Below, piece by piece: positions 44,249 through 52,039 of a DNA stretch of 55,613 bases. The translations under genes were made by a program, and so were the position numbers. This DNA is from Deltaproteobacteria bacterium (GTDB lineage Bacteria; UBA10199; JADFYH01). Location: contig JADFYH010000018.1 in the NCBI GenBank assembly GCA_015233135.1, positions 1 through 55,613 of the forward strand, written 5' to 3'. The stretch's first letter is position 1; each line of letters begins with the position of its first letter. The notes beneath the pieces were generated by a model. That model did no database searches. It was not told the DNA's origin and saw only the letters and a program-made list of their open reading frames with translations.

Positions 44249-46210
44249 ATGTCCCCCAAAAACGAAAATCCGAGCCCTAAGGATGTTTACATCGTGGTCG
44301 GCAGAAGCAATACGGGCAAAACAACCCTCACGAGACGACTTGCCGGATTTAAAGGAATTACAGAAGAAAAATTCCAGGAGACCCATGTCTTTCTGGAACA
44401 TGGCAAGTTTGAAGGAACCGATGCCTCACTCATTAATACTCCCGGCAACAATTTCACCTTTACCGACAATGAAGATGAACTCATCATCCGCAAGCTTTTC
44501 CTGCAGAACAATGTGAAGGGAATCCTTTTTGTCGCCGATGCAAAATCGCTGGCGAAATCTCTCGCGTTGTTTTTTTATTACCAGGAATTTGGTGTTCCGA
44601 TCCTGTTGAATCTGAACATGACTGACGAAGCCTCCATCCGAGGACTGGTGATTGATACGTACAGGTTAGCCAAGCTCTTGGGAGTTACGGTCAATTCTAC
44701 GGTAGCGATCGAATCCTCTGGCATTTCGCCTATCAAAAATATCACGAAGAGTGAATTGCCTATCGGTAAGCCCATTCGTTACACAGAATCGATCGAGACC
44801 TATCTCAATGAGTTCGAAAAGTTGACGCTTTCCCGGCTCAAGTATCGCCGTCTGCTGGCTTTGGCAGCCCTGACCGGTGATTCGGCGGCCTCTGAGTATA
44901 TCGTACAGGAATGTGGAGAGACTGTCGGGCAAAGTGTTCATCAGCTCGTTGCTAAAACCCGTCAAATATTAGGCGCAAAAAATATCCCGAACCTCTTGAC
45001 GAATATCTACCATTCTGAGGCTGAGCAGATTGCTCGGCAGGTCGTGACGCTGTCTACCGATATCAAGATTCCCTTCATGGATCGCTTGGGAGTTTACAGT
45101 ACGAGGCTTGCTACAGGCATTCCGATTGCTCTTCTGGTTTTCACGGGGCTCTATTTTTTTGTGGGGCGGTTTGGAGCCCAGTTTTTGGTGGATCTTTTAG
45201 AAAAAAAACTTTTTGGGCAGATCATTAATCCGTATATGACTGTGGTCTTTTCGCATATTCCTTCTCCCTTTGTTCAGGAAATGTTCATGGGGAAATACGG
45301 CATCCTCAGCACCGGGATTACACTGGCGTTTGGTATTGTTTTTCCGGTCTTGCTGACATTTTATTTTGCCTTGGGGGTTCTGGAATCGTCCGGATATCTT
45401 GCCCGTCTCACCATTCTTTTTGAACGTTTTTTTAAGAAACTGGGGATGACGGGGAAGGGGATCATTCCGCTGTTGCTGGGTTTTTCCTGTATCACGATGG
45501 CCATCATCACGACGAGAATCTTAGATGGGCGTAAAGAGAAGATCATCGCCAGTGTGCTGCTGGTCCTGGGAATCCCGTGTGCTCCGCTCCTGGGTGTTGC
45601 CCTGGTGTTGTTGTCAAAAATGACAGGGCTGGCTTATGTGCTTTTTTTTGGGATTATTTTTCTGCAAGTGTGTCTGGCGGGTCTTGCGTTGAATCAATTG
45701 ATCAAAAGTCCAGCCTCTGTTTTCTTGTTTGAAGTGCCCTCCATGCGGCTTCCCCATCTAAGATCGTTGATCTCTGGGGCGACCAGAAGGACCTATGGCT
45801 TTTTGGTCGAGGCGGTTCCCATTTTTATTTTGTCCATGTTCAGCATCTTTATCATCGATAAATTGGGGGGCATTGTTCTGCTCGGCCGGATTCTAAAACC
45901 CCTTCTGGTCGGTTTTATCGGACTCCCGGTGGAAAGCGTCACCGTCTTTCTCATGTCCATGATCCGGCGGGAAAGTGGCATTGCGATGTTGTCGCAATAT
46001 GCCGATCTGCAACTCTTTACCCATGTTCAAATATTAATTAACCTGATACTGCTCAGTTTTTGTGTCCCTTGCATCAATGCCATGATCACACTCATCAAAG
46101 AGAGGGGACTCAAGTTGGCCCTGTGTGTTCTGGCCTTTACCATTCCCTATGCGGTCCTGCTGGGTGGATTTTTGAACTGGGTACTGACAAAACTGAACGT
46201 GACGCTGTGA
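44249..46210 (+). CDS. Divergent FeoB-like iron transporter
   Basis: The protein has 653 residues. The N-terminal G domain has an altered P-loop GRSNTGKTT, an altered G3 (NTPGNNF in place of DLPGTY) and a normal G4 LNMTDE. The membrane part has about ten helices with FeoB-type gate regions, but the Cys-containing motifs read GFSCITMAI and GIPCAPLLG where canonical FeoB has GCSVPAI and SCGARLP. It probably moves Fe(II) or another divalent metal, perhaps with unusual nucleotide regulation. FeoB-like proteins (Mad17/Mad30, from memory) occur in magnetosome clusters. It is followed six bases later by a DtxR-FeoA fusion. Confidence 0.8.
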   Translation: MSPKNENPSPKDVYIVVGRSNTGKTTLTRRLAGFKGITEEKFQETHVFLEHGKFEGTDASLINTPGNNFTFTDNEDELIIRKLFLQNNVKGILFVADAKSLAKSLALFFYYQEFGVPILLNLNMTDEASIRGLVIDTYRLAKLLGVTVNSTVAIESSGISPIKNITKSELPIGKPIRYTESIETYLNEFEKLTLSRLKYRRLLALAALTGDSAASEYIVQECGETVGQSVHQLVAKTRQILGAKNIPNLLTNIYHSEAEQIARQVVTLSTDIKIPFMDRLGVYSTRLATGIPIALLVFTGLYFFVGRFGAQFLVDLLEKKLFGQIINPYMTVVFSHIPSPFVQEMFMGKYGILSTGITLAFGIVFPVLLTFYFALGVLESSGYLARLTILFERFFKKLGMTGKGIIPLLLGFSCITMAIITTRILDGRKEKIIASVLLVLGIPCAPLLGVALVLLSKMTGLAYVLFFGIIFLQVCLAGLALNQLIKSPASVFLFEVPSMRLPHLRSLISGATRRTYGFLVEAVPIFILSMFSIFIIDKLGGIVLLGRILKPLLVGFIGLPVESVTVFLMSMIRRESGIAMLSQYADLQLFTHVQILINLILLSFCVPCINAMITLIKERGLKLALCVLAFTIPYAVLLGGFLNWVLTKLNVTL

Positions 46211-46216
46211 GGTCCT

Positions 46217-46864
46217 ATGAGTATTGAAACTGACGAAATTTTAGAATCGATTTACGAGGCTTCTGAAAAAAATGATAATCGGATCGATACGGTTCGAAGT
46301 TTATGCAAGGTTCCGTTGACTCCAGAACTGCTCGGAGATCTGGCCAAAAACGAACTCGTTCATGCCCGCGATGACGATTTGTCCCTGACTACAGCAGGAC
46401 GTGCAGCCGCTGAGAAAATCGTCCGAAGAAAGAGACTTGCACAGGTTCTTCTGTATCACGTATTGAAAATCAAAGACCTTCGCTTGCACGAAATCGCGTG
46501 TGAGTTTGAGCACGTGGTTTTTCCAGAAATTGAAGAAAGTATCTGCACCATGATGGGACATCCGTTGGAATGCCCCTTTGGCACCAAGATTCCTCCGGGT
46601 GATTGTTGCAAGCGCATGCAGTCCGAAGTCCGGCAGGTGGTGAAATCACTGAGTGACATGAATGCTGGAGAAATGGGGAGGATCGCCTATATTCGGACCT
46701 TCAACCAGGTGAACCAGCACAAATTCTGCTCGATGGGATTACGCCCCGGCGTCGTCCTGGAGCTGCACCAAAAATATCCCGCCATCATCGTCCGTATCGA
46801 TCACACCGAAATCGCGATGGATGAAACCGTGGGCCAGGAAATCTACGTCTGGCCGACGACCTAG
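46217..46864 (+). CDS. DtxR-like metalloregulator fused to FeoA domain (degenerate)
   Basis: The protein has 215 residues. The N-terminal winged helix (1-65) is shortened and divergent. The dimerisation/metal domain is recognisable: RLAQVLLYHVLKI, CEFEHVVFPEIEESI and GHPLECPFGTKIPPGDCC, where DtxR proteins have LGHPxxCPHG. Residues about 140-215 are a FeoA/SH3-like domain (AGEMGRIAYI, MGLRPGVVLEL). The extra Cys residues (CTMMGHPLEC, GDCC) may bind iron or an Fe-S cluster. It is cotranscribed with the FeoB-like gene. Confidence 0.75.
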   Translation: MSIETDEILESIYEASEKNDNRIDTVRSLCKVPLTPELLGDLAKNELVHARDDDLSLTTAGRAAAEKIVRRKRLAQVLLYHVLKIKDLRLHEIACEFEHVVFPEIEESICTMMGHPLECPFGTKIPPGDCCKRMQSEVRQVVKSLSDMNAGEMGRIAYIRTFNQVNQHKFCSMGLRPGVVLELHQKYPAIIVRIDHTEIAMDETVGQEIYVWPTT

Positions 46865-47496
46865 CAACACCCGCATCCGCCTGAAAACTCTGGGCTGCGT
46901 GCAGATCGAATCATGTTCATGCCCTCGCAGGCAATCAAGGCTGCAATCACAATTGCAGCGATACTGTCAGCCCACCACAGTGCAGGAAAGATCCAGAAGA
47001 GCAGGCTGCCGATCAGGAGTACCAGGGAGAGTTTAATGCAGGCCAGTGAGCATTGAGAGTCATTCAGGAGCGCGGCGCTATTGAGTAGACGAGCCAGTTT
47101 TCGCTTGGAGATCCAGAGGGCGAACATGAACGATAGGCTCAGGAGTGAAATGATCATGCCCGGTAAGGTGGTGGAGGGATGGCCCTTCTGGAAAAGTTGA
47201 AAGGACGATCCCGTAATTGTCACCAGAGCCAGCAGCAGAAAAAGTATACCCATTGTCAGGCTTATTCTTCTCTCTCTGTCCACAGACAGCCGAATGGATT
47301 GCTCGCTCTCACCGCGCAGCCTCAGGAGTACCAGGAAGGCCGAAGCGACTTCAATGAGACTGTCAATGCCAAAGCCGAAGAGTGACACGGAATCCTCACC
47401 AGCTCCGAAGGCAATCGAAACCGTTCCTTCCACAAGATTGTAAAGGATTGTAAACCACGCAAGAAAAACAGCTTGTCGGATAAGAGATTTGTACAT
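46861..47496 (-). CDS. CDF-like membrane protein lacking the cytoplasmic domain
   Basis: A 211-residue protein with five or six helices. NLVEGTVSIAFG followed by FGIDSLIEVASAF resembles helix 2 of cation diffusion facilitators (the metal-site HxxxD region is represented by GIDSLIE), and NDSQCSLACIKLS with WWADSIAAIVIAAL matches helices 5-6. The C-terminal metal-sensing domain of full CDF proteins is absent; the chain ends GGCGCC, a possible metal-binding tail. A divalent-metal exporter or sensor is likely. It is divergent from the DtxR gene across the 18-bp palindrome, and its stop overlaps the previous gene's stop. Confidence 0.7.
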   Translation of the reverse strand: MYKSLIRQAVFLAWFTILYNLVEGTVSIAFGAGEDSVSLFGFGIDSLIEVASAFLVLLRLRGESEQSIRLSVDRERRISLTMGILFLLLALVTITGSSFQLFQKGHPSTTLPGMIISLLSLSFMFALWISKRKLARLLNSAALLNDSQCSLACIKLSLVLLIGSLLFWIFPALWWADSIAAIVIAALIACEGMNMIRSARSPEFSGGCGCC

Positions 47497-47518
47497 ATTT
47501 TATAGATAAAGCATTTTT

Positions 47519-47536
47519 TGATAGACATGTCTATCA
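47519..47536. promoter_or_regulatory. Perfect 18-bp palindromic operator candidate
   Basis: TGATAGACATGTCTATCA is a perfect inverted repeat (9+9) in the 73-base gap between the divergent CDF-like gene (start 47496) and the DtxR-FeoA gene (start 47570). A TTGATA overlapping its left edge could serve as a -35 box. Size and symmetry fit DtxR/MntR-type operators, so metal-dependent autoregulation by the adjacent regulator is likely (inference). Confidence 0.7.
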
Positions 47537-47569
47537 TTACTAGTTATGACTTATTTTAGGAGAGTGAGC

Positions 47570-48280
47570 ATGAAACCGACCCCATTAACCAGTTCTCTCG
47601 AAGATTATCTCGAAACCATCTACCTTTTGATACGAGAGAAAAAGGTGGCGCGCGTCAGAGATATCTCCCTGGCGCGCGATGTCAATTCTTCATCCGTGTC
47701 GCCGGCGCTCAAGCGACTGGATGAACTGGGTCTGATCCAGCATACGCAGCGGGAATATATCGAACTCACTCCCCAAGGCGAGATCGAAGCCATCCGGATC
47801 TTTTCGCGGCATCGCTTGCTGGTGCATCTCTTCCAAAATGTTTTCAACATGCCCGAATCCACCGCCAAAACTGATGCGTGCGCCATGGAGCATTCTCTTT
47901 CAAGTGAAGGGATGGATCGCCTGGAAAGATTTATTGAATTCACCAAAAATGATCCTGAGGGCATGCGATTGATGGCGAGTTTTCAGCGCTTTGCTACAGC
48001 AAAGGAGAAGGAAACTGGCAACTCGTCTCGTGAAAAAATGAAAATGACCATCGCCGGATTGAAACAGGGTGAGCAGGCAAAGGTTGTTGAGATCCGTGGA
48101 GAAGGTGCAATCCGGCAGCGCTTGCTGGATATGGGCATTATGCCAGATACCCTCATTGGTGTCGAGCGACGGGCGCCTGTCGGAGACCCGATCTGGATCA
48201 AACTGCAGGGAGGCCAGCTTTCGCTACGGCGTAAAGAAGCTGAAGCGGTCGTTGTATTGAAAGAACGGAGTGAAGCATGA
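47570..48280 (+). CDS. DtxR/MntR-family metalloregulator with C-terminal FeoA domain
   Basis: The start is the ATG at 47570 behind TTAGGAGAG; a longer frame adds eight residues. It has 236 residues: winged helix (EDYLETIYLLIRE, then VSPALKRLDELGLIQH), a dimerisation domain with metal ligands (SRHRLLVHLFQNVF, DACAMEHSLS) and a FeoA/SH3 domain (about 160-236: GEQAKVVEIRG, LLDMGIMPDTLIGVERR). It probably represses the feo genes when iron or manganese is sufficient. It overlaps feoB by 4 bases, and a palindrome lies just upstream. Confidence 0.88.
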   Translation: MKPTPLTSSLEDYLETIYLLIREKKVARVRDISLARDVNSSSVSPALKRLDELGLIQHTQREYIELTPQGEIEAIRIFSRHRLLVHLFQNVFNMPESTAKTDACAMEHSLSSEGMDRLERFIEFTKNDPEGMRLMASFQRFATAKEKETGNSSREKMKMTIAGLKQGEQAKVVEIRGEGAIRQRLLDMGIMPDTLIGVERRAPVGDPIWIKLQGGQLSLRRKEAEAVVVLKERSEA

Positions 48281-50373
48281 AGATTGCTTTGGCAGGAAAC
48301 CCGAATTCGGGGAAGACATCCATTTTTAACGTGTTGACCGGCTCGCGCCAACACGTTGGCAACTATCCTGGGGTCACGGTTGAGAAACGTGAGGGGAAAT
48401 ACCAATGGGAAAATGTCAATTATGAGGTCCTGGATCTGCCAGGTACTTACAGCTTGAACGGTTATTCTCCCGAGGAACAAATTGCCCAAAAAGAATTGTT
48501 AAAAAGTAATCACGATCTTGTTGTCTTTGTAGTGGATTCGACGGCACTGAGGCGGAGTCTGGTGTTCTTGTGTCAACTGATGCAACTCGAAAGCAAGATT
48601 GTCCTTTGTTTGAACATGGCCGATGAGGCGGAGAAGTCTGGACAGAAAATCGATCGGGAACTGTTCGAAAAGTTGGTGGGATTTCCTGTCGTGGAAACCG
48701 TTGCCTACAAAGGGATCGGAATTGACGCATTAAAGAAAGCGGTGGCACGGACAGCAGCAACGCCACTGCAAGCAAGCCGCCTGGTCCTTGGCGAACGGCT
48801 TACGGAAGCTGTCCGCAGAATTCGAGAGAGTCTTTCCGGCAAGTTTGGCCACGAACCTGGAGGGAGTTTCTGGCAGTCGGTCCGCCTCCTGCAGGGCGAT
48901 CCGGAGACCATCGAGGCCCTGAAGAAGTACGGGACAGCCGCTTCCGAGACGCTCTCCCTCGTACAAGTCCGGCGTGCAGCCATCGAGGCTGAAACCAGTC
49001 GTGACATTTCGCTTTATATTACTGAACAGTATTATGGTTTTGTGGATGGACTTCTTCGGGAAGTGACCCTGAAAGAACCTCATGAGAATGCCCGAAAGAT
49101 CTCCGATTTTATTGATTCCATTCTGGCCAATCGCGTGTTGGGACTGCCCATATTTTTGGCGATCATGTATGCAACTTTCTGGATTACTTTCACGGTGGGG
49201 GACTATCCGGTGCAGTGGATACAAAATGGTTTTGGATGGTTGTCTATCCACCTCTCCAGCCTCTGGCCCGTCGGTTCCGATTCGGCACTTCGCTCCCTCC
49301 TGGTGGATGGCATTATCGCAGGCGTGGGTGGGGTGGTGGGTTTTGTGCCCAATATCGTGCTCCTCTTTATGTGTCTGGTAATCCTGGAGGACACCGGCTA
49401 CATGGCCCGGGCCGCGTTTTTGATGGACAAGCTCATGCATGTTTTTGGATTGCACGGACGGAGCTTCATCCCCTTGATGAGCGGGTTTGGATGCAGTGTC
49501 CCCGCGATCATGGCCACACGGACACTGGAGAACGAGCGTGACCGTCTCACGACCATGTTGGTACTGCCGCTCATGTCCTGTGGGGCCCGGCTTCCGATTT
49601 GGATGCTCCTCATTCCAGCTTTTTTTGCGCAGAACCAGCGCGCTGCCATGATGTGGGCGATCTATATGATAGGCATTCTCCTGGCCTTTCTGCTGGCCTT
49701 TCTGCTTCGAAGGACCGTCCTCAAGGGAGAGGATGCCCCTTTTGTGATGGAGCTGCCGCCTTACCGGCTGCCGACTCTTCGTGCGGTCATCAACCGGATG
49801 ATCGAGCGTGCGTGGCTGTATCTTCAAAAGGCAGGGACCATCATTCTTGCTGTCTCGATCCTCATGTGGTGTCTGACGAGCTATCCCAAGAAAGAACATT
49901 TCGAGATCGATGCAGAGCTCCAGGCGGGGCGGGTGCAAGCGCTGTCTCCGGAGGAAGTAGAACATCTTCGTGCTGCCGAGTCTCTGACTTACTCCGTAGC
50001 CGGACGTGTTGGTCATCTGATCGAACCCGTCATTCGTCCTCTGGGTTTTGACTGGAAGATCGGCGTGGGACTGATCGGCGCCTTTGTGGCCAAGGAGGTC
50101 TTTGTCGCCCAAATGGGAGTGTTGTATTCACTGGGGGATGTGAAAGAAAACACCAGTAGCCTCCAGGAAAAGCTGCGGAACGCTTATTCGACGCGGGTTG
50201 GATTCTCCCTCATGTTGTATCTGTTGATCGCTACACCCTGCATGGCCACCGTTGCCATCACCCGGCGTGAATCTGGCCGCTGGAAATGGGCCCTGCTTCA
50301 GTTTGGAGGGCTTACGGCAATTGCGTATGTCCTTTCGTTTCTATTTTTCAATATTTCGAGGTTCTTTGTATGA
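48277..50373 (+). CDS. feoB: Ferrous iron transporter FeoB
   Basis: A 698-residue canonical FeoB. G1 is GNPNSGKTS, G3 is DLPGTYSLNGYSPEE and G4 is CLNMAD. The helical GDI-like region follows (about 170-270), then the membrane domain with SGFGCSVPAIMATRTL and MSCGARLPIWMLL gates. It imports Fe(II) across the inner membrane. It is coupled to the DtxR-FeoA gene and to the downstream small Cys-rich protein; there is no free feoA, as its domain is fused to the regulator. Confidence 0.95.
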   Translation: MKIALAGNPNSGKTSIFNVLTGSRQHVGNYPGVTVEKREGKYQWENVNYEVLDLPGTYSLNGYSPEEQIAQKELLKSNHDLVVFVVDSTALRRSLVFLCQLMQLESKIVLCLNMADEAEKSGQKIDRELFEKLVGFPVVETVAYKGIGIDALKKAVARTAATPLQASRLVLGERLTEAVRRIRESLSGKFGHEPGGSFWQSVRLLQGDPETIEALKKYGTAASETLSLVQVRRAAIEAETSRDISLYITEQYYGFVDGLLREVTLKEPHENARKISDFIDSILANRVLGLPIFLAIMYATFWITFTVGDYPVQWIQNGFGWLSIHLSSLWPVGSDSALRSLLVDGIIAGVGGVVGFVPNIVLLFMCLVILEDTGYMARAAFLMDKLMHVFGLHGRSFIPLMSGFGCSVPAIMATRTLENERDRLTTMLVLPLMSCGARLPIWMLLIPAFFAQNQRAAMMWAIYMIGILLAFLLAFLLRRTVLKGEDAPFVMELPPYRLPTLRAVINRMIERAWLYLQKAGTIILAVSILMWCLTSYPKKEHFEIDAELQAGRVQALSPEEVEHLRAAESLTYSVAGRVGHLIEPVIRPLGFDWKIGVGLIGAFVAKEVFVAQMGVLYSLGDVKENTSSLQEKLRNAYSTRVGFSLMLYLLIATPCMATVAITRRESGRWKWALLQFGGLTAIAYVLSFLFFNISRFFV

Positions 50374-50525
50374 CTATAAATATAGATACCGTCGCGGTGA
50401 TTGTTATTGTGGCGCTTACTGCGGTCATTGTTGGCTTCAAGATCTATCGAGCCTTTCGAAAGACGTCTTCCAAGGAGGGAAGCAAATCGGGTTGTAGTGG
50501 CTGTTCAGGATCTTGCCACAAATAA
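50370..50525 (+). CDS. FeoB-associated Cys-rich membrane peptide
   Basis: The ATG at 50370 overlaps the feoB stop (ATGA) and gives 51 residues: one N-terminal helix (VAVIVIVALTAVIVGFKIY), then a basic stretch, then the tail GCSGCSGSCHK. This is the architecture of the FeoB-associated Cys-rich family, found directly after feoB in many bacteria. The Cys tail may bind iron or an Fe-S cluster. Confidence 0.85.
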   Translation: MTINIDTVAVIVIVALTAVIVGFKIYRAFRKTSSKEGSKSGCSGCSGSCHK

Positions 50526-50538
50526 TTGGGAGAAAAAA

Positions 50539-51315
50539 ATGAAATCCTCAAAAATAATCCGTATTGTCATTGTTATGATTATGGGGTTGGCCTCCTGGTT
50601 CTGTGTCAGCTCACCCCTTCATGCGCAGACCGACGAGATTCAGGTGTATACCGGGGAGATCAACAAACCTCGCGAGTTTAGCATTACGCTGCACAATAAT
50701 TTCATTGCGCTGGGCCGGTCGACGCCAGGTTTCCCCGACGGACTTGTCCCTCGGCATTCGCTGAATGGAGTTCCTGAATTTGGTTATGGTGTCACAGACT
50801 GGTTTGAGCTGGGTGCTTATGTCCCTGTTTATTCAATCACCGAAGAGGGTCATGTCCATGTGAATGCCTTCAAACTGCGGACCCTTTTCGTTTCACCTCA
50901 TGCCAACGAGCGAAAATTTTTCTACGGGGCTAATTTTGAGTTTAGCTACAATCGGCCCCAGTGGGATGAGCGTCGCTTTTCCGGCGAAATCCGGCCGATT
51001 ATTGGAACGCGTGTCGGAAAGTTCGATTTTATTTTCAACCCGATCTTCGATTACAACTTTTATGATATCGGTGAGACCTCTTTTGTTCCGGCTCTACGAG
51101 TCGCGTACAACTTGTCTCCAGTCTGGGCCGTGGCGTTAGAGCACTATGCAGACTTTGGTCAGTTCAAGGATTTCGGAAACCAGCAAGCTCAGTCACTATT
51201 TGGGGTGGTTGATTTTAACCCCAAGCCCTACGCTGTAGAATTCGGCATCGGTCATGGCTTCACAGCAGATTCAGATGCCCTGGTCTTGAAGTTGATTGTT
51301 TCTAGAAACTTCTGA
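50539..51315 (+). CDS. Outer-membrane beta-barrel protein
   Basis: I start at the ATG at 50539 (GGGAG upstream), giving 258 residues; a longer frame overlaps the Cys-rich peptide. The signal peptide ends SSPLHAQ. The mature part is made of alternating amphipathic strands (FSITLHNNFIAL, WFELGAYVPVYS, KFFYGANFEFSYN, FDFIFNPIFDYNFY) and ends in a terminal aromatic (SRNF), as expected for a barrel of 10 or 12 strands. It lies last in the FeoB transcription unit, so passage of iron or iron chelates across the outer membrane is possible (inference). Confidence 0.75.
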   Translation: MKSSKIIRIVIVMIMGLASWFCVSSPLHAQTDEIQVYTGEINKPREFSITLHNNFIALGRSTPGFPDGLVPRHSLNGVPEFGYGVTDWFELGAYVPVYSITEEGHVHVNAFKLRTLFVSPHANERKFFYGANFEFSYNRPQWDERRFSGEIRPIIGTRVGKFDFIFNPIFDYNFYDIGETSFVPALRVAYNLSPVWAVALEHYADFGQFKDFGNQQAQSLFGVVDFNPKPYAVEFGIGHGFTADSDALVLKLIVSRNF

Positions 51316-51333
51316 AATCATCCACATTCGTGA

Positions 51334-51558
51334 CTAACTTTCCTCAGCCTTCTCGACCTTCTTGGTCGGAAGATTCTCGCGTTGCATTTGTTTGATTCCC
51401 GCGACAAGTGCCATGATACCGAAGATGAGCAACAAAAGAGGGACGACACCCTTGAAAATATCCACAAAGATATACCACCAACTGACAAAGCCCCAGATAC
51501 TTAGAAGCAGTGCAACAATTCCGCCCAGAATACTGTACATAAACATTTTCCTCCGCAT
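51334..51558 (-). CDS. Small two-helix membrane protein, MamI-like
   Basis: A 74-residue protein with two hydrophobic helices, SILGGIVALLLSIWGFVSWW and VVPLLLLIFGIMALVAGI, a Trp pair between them (SWWYIFVDIFKG) and a short charged tail. From memory this is the pattern of magnetosome protein MamI (about 70-77 residues; WW at the turn, then RG-PLxLLxFGxxALxAG). Generic small membrane proteins share it, so the call is tentative. It is the last gene of the minus-strand actin-like cluster, 14 bases after the Lys-rich protein's stop. Confidence 0.5.
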   Translation of the reverse strand: MRRKMFMYSILGGIVALLLSIWGFVSWWYIFVDIFKGVVPLLLLIFGIMALVAGIKQMQRENLPTKKVEKAEES

Positions 51559-51571
51559 GAAATACTTATAC

Positions 51572-52009
51572 TTAAGTTAAAAAATTATATTTGGAAGGAT
51601 CGATCACCGTTAGATCCTCACTGGTCGCGTCATTTTTAATGACCTCGGCGATGTCCCGACCCAGAGTTAAATAATCTTGGTCATTCTCTAAGGGGTCGGC
51701 TTTTTCAAGAACCCGCTTGAGGGGCTTTATTTTCAAAAAATTTCCCCCTTTGAATTCGCCCAAACGAACTTTGCTGAAACCCCTCTTTAGATTAATCTTT
51801 CCCAAATCTATTTTGCGGCATCGTTGCGCTACCTTCTTAAAGGAGGCCGATACATAGGCGGAGCACTTTCCGGTATAAAAGGAAGTTTTCTTGAGGAAGG
51901 CCTTGGCCCTCTCGACATTCTCATCGATAGCTTTTTCAAGCTCTGTCGGTACAACGATTTCCGAGTTTTTTTCCAGCTCGAGATTTGCTTCTGTGGATTC
52001 TGCAGTCAT
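51572..52009 (-). CDS. Lys-rich protein of unknown function in the actin-like operon
   Basis: The start is the ATG at 52009 behind GAGGG, giving 145 residues; a frame from 52039 adds ten. The N-terminal 45 residues are acidic and helical (ELEKNSEIVVPTELEKAIDE). The middle is strongly basic (KKVAQRCRKIDLGKINLKRG, FLKIKPLKRVLEK), and the C-terminus is acidic. No family is recognised. The basic centre could contact filaments, membranes or DNA. It is 30 bases downstream of the 331-residue actin-like gene. Confidence 0.65.
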   Translation of the reverse strand: MTAESTEANLELEKNSEIVVPTELEKAIDENVERAKAFLKKTSFYTGKCSAYVSASFKKVAQRCRKIDLGKINLKRGFSKVRLGEFKGGNFLKIKPLKRVLEKADPLENDQDYLTLGRDIAEVIKNDATSEDLTVIDPSKYNFLT

Positions 52010-52039
52010 TTTGAAGCCCTCATAAAATCTTGTTCTCAA

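Noticed and set aside
48730-50112. A 460-codon open frame on the minus strand opposite feoB
   Set aside because: It lies entirely antisense to a canonical feoB, is His/Gln/Arg-rich without motifs and has no ribosome-binding site; it is a codon-bias shadow.
50286-50369. Longer N-terminus for the FeoB-associated peptide
   Set aside because: The extension lies inside feoB in another frame; the ATG overlapping the feoB stop gives the normal family length.
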